Assembly: GCA_947462335.1 (NCBI GenBank)
Contig: OX381706.1
Location: 12,624,784-12,688,783 of the forward strand
Length of the DNA: 64,000 nucleotides
Direction: 5' to 3'
Origin: Harmothoe impar
Taxonomy: Eukaryota > Annelida > Polychaeta > Phyllodocida > Polynoidae
Part shown: positions 56,243 to 64,000 of the stretch, piece by piece
Layout: the number at the start of each line of letters is the position of its first letter
Numbering within the stretch: position 1 is the first letter of the stretch
Notes under the pieces: generated by a model
The model's input: the letters and a program-made list of their open reading frames with translations, nothing else
Told to the model about the DNA's origin: nothing
Database searches by the model: none
Position numbers and translations under genes: made by a program

Positions 56243-58171
56243 TCACCGATGACATAAAAAGATATATGTGACAGAGTTTTGGATATCAGCCTCCAGTTTA
56301 TCCCACAGGATCATTCCCCTGTATAACGGACTGTCCCGATATAATTGGCCCTTTGGGCGCTGAAGTCTGATTTTGCGTTCGTTATTATTTCTCAGTACCC
56401 GCACCGGTGCTACCACATTATCTGGATCAGATACATACTTGTACACCATACCAAGAAGATTTGTAATACGCCTATCAGTTAACATAGTACACCCACAGGT
56501 GGTATGTAGGTCACTCACTCTTATCAACCTTGGATCGTCAATACCTAGGCTACAGCGGAGACAGTGATTTTGTACGGTTTGTATTCCCCTATACAGCAAA
56601 ACAGGGCCACTCTCCAGTACAATATCACAGTACTCCAACGCTGGCATGATCATCTGTTTATACATTAAAAACGACAGATCCCTGTCCATAAATTTCTTGA
56701 GTCTCCTCATATGCTTTAGCTTAGCTCTACCGGACGTCAAGACCCTTTTACAGTGTGGTTCAAAACATAATGTACTATCAATTAATACTCCCAAATAGTT
56801 AAATTTCTCAACCACTTTAAGGGTTTCCCCTTTCAAAGTCAAATCCCAGGTATTAAAATCCCTCCCATTTTGATCAGCCCGGCACCATAGAACCTGTGTC
56901 TTACTGGAGTTAATGGTTAATCTGTAATCATCACACCAATTACTTAAATTATCAAGGTCATCTTGTATGAGACTCTGGGCTATCTTTGGGTCCTTATTAC
57001 TAACGAGTATAGCTAAATCGTCAGCATACATTTAGAAAGATGAATGCTTTAATACAGATACAATTTTATTAATATAAATAACGAACAACAGTGGCCCCAG
57101 CACGAACCCTTGGGGGACTCTGCACGATATTGGCTTAGATAGAGAAACGGGCTTGCCAGTGACCAAGGTTGACTGTACTCTATTAGTTAGGTAGCTCTGT
57201 ATCCATCTAACACAACTGTCGGCACAACCTAATTCCTTTAGTTCACTCAGGAGTAGGAGGTGGTTGACTGTATCAAAAGCCTTCCTCAGGTCGAGGAAGA
57301 CTACAGCAACCACCTCCCCCCTATTCCTGCATTCATACAAGTTTTGAATTAGACCTGCGCAGGCATCCACCGTCGAGCGCTTTGGCATAAATCCGAATTG
57401 TTTCGCATTTATGACATCATTATTTATCAGGTAAGTCATAACCTGAGAATGTATAACCTTTTCAATCAGCTTGGAGAATATACTAAGCTGGCTGACCGGT
57501 CTCCAGTTGGTCACTAGAGACAGGTCACCCCCCTTAGGTAGCGTTATCACCAGAGCACTTTTCAGCGCGTCAGGGAATACACAAGTCTCAATCGAGACGT
57601 TAATTACTCTCCTTAACAAATCAGGTTTACATTTGAGAACATCCTTTATGACATGGGTCTTAACATGTTTTATACATGCAGATTTATTCAATTTAATTTT
57701 AGATATTAATTTCTGAACCTGCATAAGTGATGCTGGAAGTAGGACTAATTGTGGTCTATCGACAAACATTAAACCTGGTGGCAGCGCCCTTTGATTCAAT
57801 GGGCCGAAAGCTGCATCTAATACACTTCCTACTCTGCTATAGAAGTTATTCACAAAATCCGGTAGATCACAGTCAGACACAAACAGGCCATCATCAGATT
57901 TTAGTTTCATATCAATGACTCTTTTAGGACCCTTCCAGACTGTGTTAACCTCCGCCCAGAAACGAGAGGGATCATCCCTATATTTGTCCAATTTAGATCT
58001 AATACCAATGCGTTTGTTTTGAGTCAGAAGTAAATTTATTCTCTTATCAAGAGCTCGTACTAGGGCGAGTTTAACATTTCTGAGACCCTGGCGCACTCTT
58101 CTCGCTGATTTCAGAATCCTATTCTTCCTATCTATGAGAGCAATAACACGTGGAGTAAAGCCCTCAGGCAC
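56243..58171 (-). pseudogene. LINE reverse transcriptase (Jockey/CR1-like), 5'-truncated, one nonsense codon
   Basis: Two minus-strand frames in one phase (58171-57032 and 57031-56243) separated by a single TAA at 57034-57032. Non-LTR RT motifs in order: VITLPKGGDLSLVTNWRPVS, QFGFMPKRSTVDAC, VVFLDLRKAFDTVNH (first catalytic Asp), RVPQGFVLGPLLFVIYIN, then MYADDLAIL with the catalytic Asp pair right after the stop. KFNYLGVLIDSTLCF and a C-terminal domain with TVQNHCLRCSLG and DSPLYRGMILWDKL follow. No endonuclease domain is present, so the copy is 5'-truncated near 58190. F in PQGFVLG replaces the usual S. The element would insert by target-primed reverse transcription. Confidence 0.88.
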
Positions 58172-58447
58172 CTCAACACCTCAGCAGACCCTGGGTCTAC
58201 GTCTGCTTTCTATCCTAAGGTTTTATGATACTTGCAATTTGTATTTACTGCTTGACCTCAAGTGTCAGAGCCCACTCTCAGTAGGACAGTAAACTGTGGT
58301 TCTACATTCCTGCTACAAAGACATGGACTGTACTAACACTATTAGATAGGACACAGGACTTAGTTCAAACTGAGGCTTTTTCCTGGGTGGTCATTCAGAA
58401 CGAGCTCCGAAATAGTGAGACTTTTGATCAGGTTTGACATTCACTGT

Positions 58448-59275
58448 AAATAGTTACTGTTAGTTTACAGAACAATTTACTGTAAATTTACAGAACATTT
58501 TGCTGTAGTCGGAAATACAGAACAATTTGCTGTATATTTACCGACTTCTCTGCTGTAAATCATATTTACAGTAATGTTGCTGTAAATTTACAGCACATGA
58601 TCTGTAAATTTCTGCCACATGGTGGCAGCACTGTATCATTTTGTGTAACAATTCTTGTACACACTGTATTTTGGGGGGTAAATAAAGCCCCCTGTCTGTC
58701 AAAACATAGTGAAATAAGAATATGTGAGAGAAACTTCAGCAAGATATTGTATAAAGTATTTCAACTTGCAGAAATGTGTCAAATAATGCAAATATCAGCA
58801 AAGGTATACAATAGATACCACATCTGTGGAAAAATTAAATCCTTAACTGTCTGAACTGTGTAGTGCTGGTATCACATACAGTTTAGCTGGATAAGTATTA
58901 AAGCCATTACATTGTGTAATGCTTGTTATCCATAATGCAACTGAAGTAATGCAGGAAGGTTCTCTCCATGCATATCAATTGAGATCAATTGATAATAACA
59001 ATAATCAATGATAAAAAACTCAACTTATGGCATATACAGTACTTTCTGCTGTTAAATTACAGCATACAATATACTGTAAATTTACAGAAAATGTGCTGGC
59101 AGTTTTGGTTCCAGTAGATTTTGCTGTAATTGAACAGAAGAATATACTGTAAAATTACAGCACATTCTTCTGTTTAAATTACAGCAACTGAGTTGCTGTA
59201 AATTTACAGCAAAATGTGCTGGAACCACAACTGCCAGCACATTTTGCTGTAAATTTACAGTGGTTACTTCTAACA
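58448..59275. mobile_element. Inverted-repeat element rich in CTGTAAATTTACAG
   Basis: The left part begins TCACTGTAAATAGTTACTGTTAG and the right part ends with the inverse (CTGTAAATTTACAGTGGTTAC, CTAACAG). Both flanks hold many variants of the palindrome CTGTAAATTTACAG and of ACAGCAAAATGTGCTG. The central 450 bp are unique and non-coding. Probably a non-autonomous DNA transposon; the ends are approximate. Confidence 0.55.
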
Positions 59276-61880
59276 GTGTTGCCATAACAGCACAATAGTA
59301 TGTGACATTGCCATAAGATGCTAAATACATAGGTCTTTCTTTAGATAGAAGTTCTTGTTTTCATAGAGTTTTCATAATATATTCACAATACCCAACTGGT
59401 GTCATGATGATCCAGCCGATTTTGGAACTCGTTCTGAATAACCACCATGTACAGCGGTGTTTATTGCAAAGATTCCACAGCAGTTGGGGTATTGATGAGC
59501 ATCTAGAGCGTTTCTTAGCGACAGATATGAACCTGTCACTGTGTCAAGCACTTACAGTGCTAGTGCAACAAGGTGGGAACTCAGAATATTTTCCATGATA
59601 CTACATCTCATTCTTTAAGAAAGCTGTTGGTCTAGTGAAAATAAGATAATCACACAAATACATATTAATATTTGTTAGGAAGAGAAGGTCATAGTGATCG
59701 TTTTAAGATTATGATTGTCAAAATTGGGCAATGGGAAATTAACATAAGTTCCATGATAAGTCATAAGGATAATGGTATGTTTCTGCAGTGGTGGCCACCT
59801 AGTGGCTGTTTATCTCCTTAATGGTACCTTTTCTCCTGTTGTGTCACATATATGATGCATATAGTGCACCCACAAATGATCGTGTATATTTGTTATTCGA
59901 GGTCTTATCATGATAGTTTCGTTCTGCAAAAGTGTTTTGAATCAGTTTCATAAGAGCTTGTGCTACTTCAATAATTTTCACACGGGTTAAACGTGTACTC
60001 AACCACTTTCTGCTATGGTACTTAGTCAATACACACACGTTGATCTGACGCTGAAGCCTTCTGTTGGCACGACTACCTCCTTCTGACCTTTTGTATACCA
60101 AACATCGTTTGATTTTTGCGTCTCTTATTCTGGAGCAAAGCATATGTTGTCCCCAAAGGACCAATTAGTATACACCATGGCTTCAGAAATGGAAGATCAA
60201 TACGATTATATCATATTGCTCGTATATCTTCACCTGACTTCTTATACTCATTATACAACTTTATCTTAAACCCTGCTATCTATCTTTCTAACACCAGGTT
60301 TACGATCTAATCCGATACTTACTTCCATGGAAACGTATTAGATGATATATAAAACTACACGGAATTAAGAAGTGGTCTATCCTACACAGCACTTGATAAA
60401 TATCCCCAAGGGAAATCAAGCTCCCGTCCTAATTAGCTATTTATGTTGACCTTAGGAAAATTACATCTCGCCAGACCAAGCTATCCCTGTAAATGATGAG
60501 AGTCTGTACCATGGTTGTCATTCATTAGCGAGAAAAAATGCTAATCTGTTTTAATTGAGGATTAAGAGAATAATGACTTCTTGGAATTCATGTTTTTTGA
60601 AAATTATATCAGCACGCTGTTTTGGACATTTATTTGTATTATCCTCATAAATCATCCTTTAAGGACGGCATGTCCCCACATGATGCACCAATGCAGCGCG
60701 TGGTGTGTTACTCGCCGGCTGCATTGGTGTATCGAGGCGGTCGACCCTTTAGGAGTGACCCCCATCATGCAGACCCATTGGGAGTGTCTCAACCAGGGCC
60801 ATCATAATGCATAAATGCAGTTAGTCGCCAGGGCTGCATTCATGCATCATGACAACCAAGGGCAAAAATCTCAGTTGAAGTATTGAGAACTGATTCCATT
60901 AATTAAAAGTAAACATCATGTAAGAAAATCTATATTTGTATAATCTGCTATTTTAGACTGTACATTGCTGAACCTACTGTCAGGGTGTTGGTATATAGCC
61001 GTCGTCACATCAATCCTCAAGGGACCACATTATGCACTGCCTGAATGCCAAATGTGCATTTGTTATCTTGACGTGTTGGCAGTGAGCAACTCTGTCCCAA
61101 TGTAAAGCGTTCTCTTACAAGGAAACGAGGAAGGCAATATATAATATACCACTTGTAACTCTCAGTGAGGCGCCGGGGTATTTCTGAGAGTTATGGATGC
61201 AAGTGTCTGTTAATTACAGATTTTACCACCTGTCACTGGTGATGAATTGTCAAAGTTTACTACATGTAGCACTGACTCTTACATCCGTCCCACCTCTTTG
61301 TTTAATTAAGATATACCTTAATTCAGTGTAATAACAAACTGGGGGATTAGAAATTATGTTGAGTGGAGATATCGGCCTCAAATATTCATGTTAATAAACG
61401 CCCCATGTTCAACAAGCCATCAAATTGTGTAAATGAGTTGTAATTTGCATATTCTAAAGACATACAAAGGTGAGGAACAGATATGAGATGGTCACTAAGA
61501 AGTTTACCTCAATCAACAACATAATTCAGTACATGGTAATCCAAGGGAAATGTACTCGCAACCAGAGCTTTTCCAGGGCCAAAAATTGTATACCCACAAC
61601 GCTAGTGCCGTAGGGTATATGTAGCCTATTCAAACAATACATGGGTGTATATATGCATACATATTCTTGGTTCTGATAGCAGCGCAAACATTACCCTACA
61701 TGATAACCATCCTCCCCTTGGGGCAGACATCTTGGCTAACAATTTGAAAATTCAATTATACAAAGCTGACAGCAGCAGAGGTTTCTAGACATATCACAAA
61801 ATGGAATCTAAAATGTAATTTCCACTTGCACTGCTAGTTTTGTAAAGATGTCGCCGCGTCTATTCACAAGTTTACATCTC
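59276..61880. other. Non-coding stretch, no gene seen
   Basis: No supported gene. A fragment of the dispersed TGCAT/ATGCA family lies at about 60655-60870, with CCTTTAAGGACGGCATGTCC at its left edge and GCTGCATTCATGCATCATGA at its right. Confidence 0.5.
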
Positions 61881-62131
61881 TAACCCTTGAAGGCACCACA
61901 TAGTGCATTAATGTATCATGCCCCTGGTCGTCATGATGCATGAATGCAACCCTGGTGAGTAACTCACCAGTGCTGCATACATGCCTCATGCCGACCCTAC
62001 ATGGGTTTTTCATTCCGTAAGGGTTGGCATTATCCACATATGCGGCCCTGGGGAGTTACTTGCAAGAAACACATTAGTGCATCTTGATGACAAATGTCAC
62101 CTTTTAAGGACATGCTATCCTTAGAGGGTTA
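61881..62131. mobile_element. Full-length copy of the TAACCCTT-ended dispersed repeat
   Basis: 251 bp bounded by imperfect inverted ends (TAACCCTTGAAGG and CCTTAGAGGGTTA). The interior repeats TGCATTAATG, GATGCATGAATGCA, GTGAGTAACTCACCAGTGCT and GACAAATGTCACC, several of them palindromic. Partial relatives occur near 9393-9560, 10080-10140, 14700-14800, 15395-15690, 60655-60870 and 63225-63330, making this the commonest repeat in the window. Non-coding. Confidence 0.65.
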
Positions 62132-64000
62132 GATAATCACAGGTGACATCAGATTACAGCAGCAGCTGGCGTTCTCCCCAGCTCTGGGGGTCAGCTGAAG
62201 GTCGGATTGTCGTTAACATCGTGACATAACCACTCCTCTCATGATAATATAGAGTGCAGATACAGTAAGGCGTGCTCATTGTTTAAATTAGCAAAGGCGG
62301 GGGGGGGGGGGGGGCTGGGGAGAGGAAAGAAAACGTTCTACAGCAATAAATATCCTGTTTTCCGCGGAAAGGCTAGCACATTAGTTCAGTTCAATATTTG
62401 GAGTAGGTTTTAAACCATTTTTTCATTGAGGGCGGGGGACGTTTTTTTTTTATCAATTTTGATTCATTTATAGCTTCAATAAATGCTAAAACTTTTCTTA
62501 GTACATTCAATATTTTAAGCTGATTATTCAAATACAATTGCATAATGTACTCAAACTATTATTGTATTTATATGATACTATATTGGCTTGTACATTAAGT
62601 AGAGAAAGGACGACTCAAAAATATATTTTTCTTTAATAATGATCTGTGATTTTCCTAATTGCCAGCTAACAAGACAACAGTATCTTACCTCAGAATAACG
62701 TTTTTACCCTAACACAAAGTTTGGCCAAAGAAATGTTCTGACACGTTGAATGACATTTTTGCTTGCTGGGCTAAACAGCGGATTATGATGATGCCAAAAG
62801 TGTGAAGGGAGTTATTGCCAATCTCCATAACATTAGGGAGTGGTCATTTTTTAACAACAGGGGGGGGGGGGCTACAAATTTGCATCCCTTTTTACTGAAA
62901 AAGCCAGCATGTTACTATAGCTTATAGGGGATCGGCCGCACTCAAATTCAACTGGGCTGAGGGGGGGACCAATACTATTTCCTCTCCTTCCGTGGGGAGG
63001 ACCAAAGATTTGTTGACCCACTCACACAAAAATCTACTGAATCCCCCTCCCCCTGGGGTTAAATAATGACCATTCTATAATCTCTAATACTCAATGAGAC
63101 CCCTTTTCATCTCCTGTATCCATCACTCAATGAGTTTGCCTAGCCCTATTGGTGTGTTGCTGCATATGATTAATGATAGAGTCCTTGGTATATCATTACA
63201 AAGGGGCATTAGCTTAATAGAAACATTTGCCATTATTATGCACCAACGTCACTGCCTTAATGCAGCCTGTGATAAGCATGATGCATTAATGCATCACTGG
63301 AGGGTTGCCCATCAGATCTGCATTAGTGTATTGAAGGGCATAACCAAACAAAGCACATCCTATGCTCTGCGATGGTTTGATACGTTTGCATTTCGACCCA
63401 CTTTTAGTGATCCATTGTCAGTGGAGTAACCCGCATGTACATTGACGGACTCCTAACATAGCATACATTATTAGACTGATGCTATACGGGGGAGAGCCTA
63501 AGCTGGTTCTAGAGGCATGCACCAGGAGGCTAAGGTAGTTGTGTGTCAAGCTTCCATTTTTCCTTTTTGTGTAGTTTAATCTGGAGCGTTCTCTCTCATT
63601 TACTATCTTTTTATCTTCTGCTTAAATTAGATCAATGTTTTTCCATAATGTGGCATTGAATTAAATAGCCTTACAGCAATATGAATATTTCAAATCTCTG
63701 AGAAATAGAGCATTAATAGTCAGTCAATGCATCGTCTTCCAATCAGTCCCTCACTTCACATCTAAGACAATACGGAGGTGCTTAAGGTGATTAAGGTAGG
63801 GGTGGGATGCAACTCATCAGTTTTATCTGTGGCTATTGTTCCTAGATGTGAACAGTGGCTGATAACAGATTTACCCACAATGCACTGCTCTGGAGTCAGG
63901 GGTCAGTTAGAAAATGGCGACTCCCATACCATGTAGGCTCTTTTCACATTTTTACACTTTTTTTGGTGTATTGTGGCTGTAAAAAAAAGAAATCCGATCT
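62132..64000. other. Non-coding stretch with G-runs, no gene seen
   Basis: G homopolymer runs lie at about 62298-62314 and 62861-62870. A fragment of the TGCAT repeat family is at 63225-63330. No frame with a recognisable domain. Confidence 0.5.

Noticed and set aside
63094..63429. 111-codon + strand frame
   Set aside because: Covers a fragment of the dispersed TGCAT repeat family and has no recognisable domain.

Overview
The window looks like nuclear DNA of an invertebrate animal, probably marine or aquatic. It is AT-rich and gene-poor, and it carries a split-direct-repeat tyrosine-recombinase retrotransposon, a Polinton/Maverick-type virus-like transposon, non-LTR retrotransposon fragments and many short inverted-repeat elements. 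I cannot name the species. I found no convincing host protein-coding exon, tRNA or rRNA. Everything I can support is mobile-element or repeat DNA.

Layout. 1-18970: AT-rich intergenic or intronic DNA with MITE-like inverted repeats (4311-4536, 5312-5640, 6128-6483, 16161-16760, 18718-18821) and a dense palindromic motif array (11221-11732). 18971-26406: a DIRS-order element of Ngaro/PAT type with split direct repeats in the order A1 - gag/RT/RNase H/YR - B1 A2 B2. It is dead: one frameshift in gag, two nonsense codons, and a 2070-bp transposon (21382-23451) inside the RT gene. 26407-30259: no gene seen. 30260-42859: an exactly 12,600-bp Polinton-like element with about 400-bp inverted repeats starting AG and a perfect 6-bp target duplication (ATTGTC). 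On the + strand it encodes, in order, an unknown basic protein, a packaging ATPase, a pX-like membrane-active protein, a conserved structural-type protein, an integrase, a broken minor capsid gene, a broken pVI-like gene, a double-jelly-roll major capsid protein and an adenain-like protease. An alanine-rich reading frame lies on the opposite strand. There is no protein-primed DNA polymerase B, and once a nested insertion is removed there is no room for one. 42866-64000: repeats, including a 416-bp foldback-like element (46321-46736), a complex minisatellite field (51590-54110), two truncated LINE copies on the - strand (54737-55300 and 56243-58171), a TTTACAG-rich inverted-repeat element (58448-59275) and a dispersed short repeat family.

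The Polinton-like genes form a virion module (capsid, minor capsid, protease, packaging ATPase) plus an integrase. The missing polymerase means replication would have to come from the host or a helper element, or that this is a lineage with another strategy.

The second notable pattern is a transposon family not labelled by any gene. Three elements (21382-23451, 30656-32837, 46321-46736) share a terminal consensus near GRCYGWKTHTCAYGA and 4-bp target duplications (ATGT, ATAT, TTAC). Each has a different short motif amplified inside it into an array. Two of them sit inside larger transposons and so give a relative insertion order. All functional statements rest on motif reading by eye; no database search was run.
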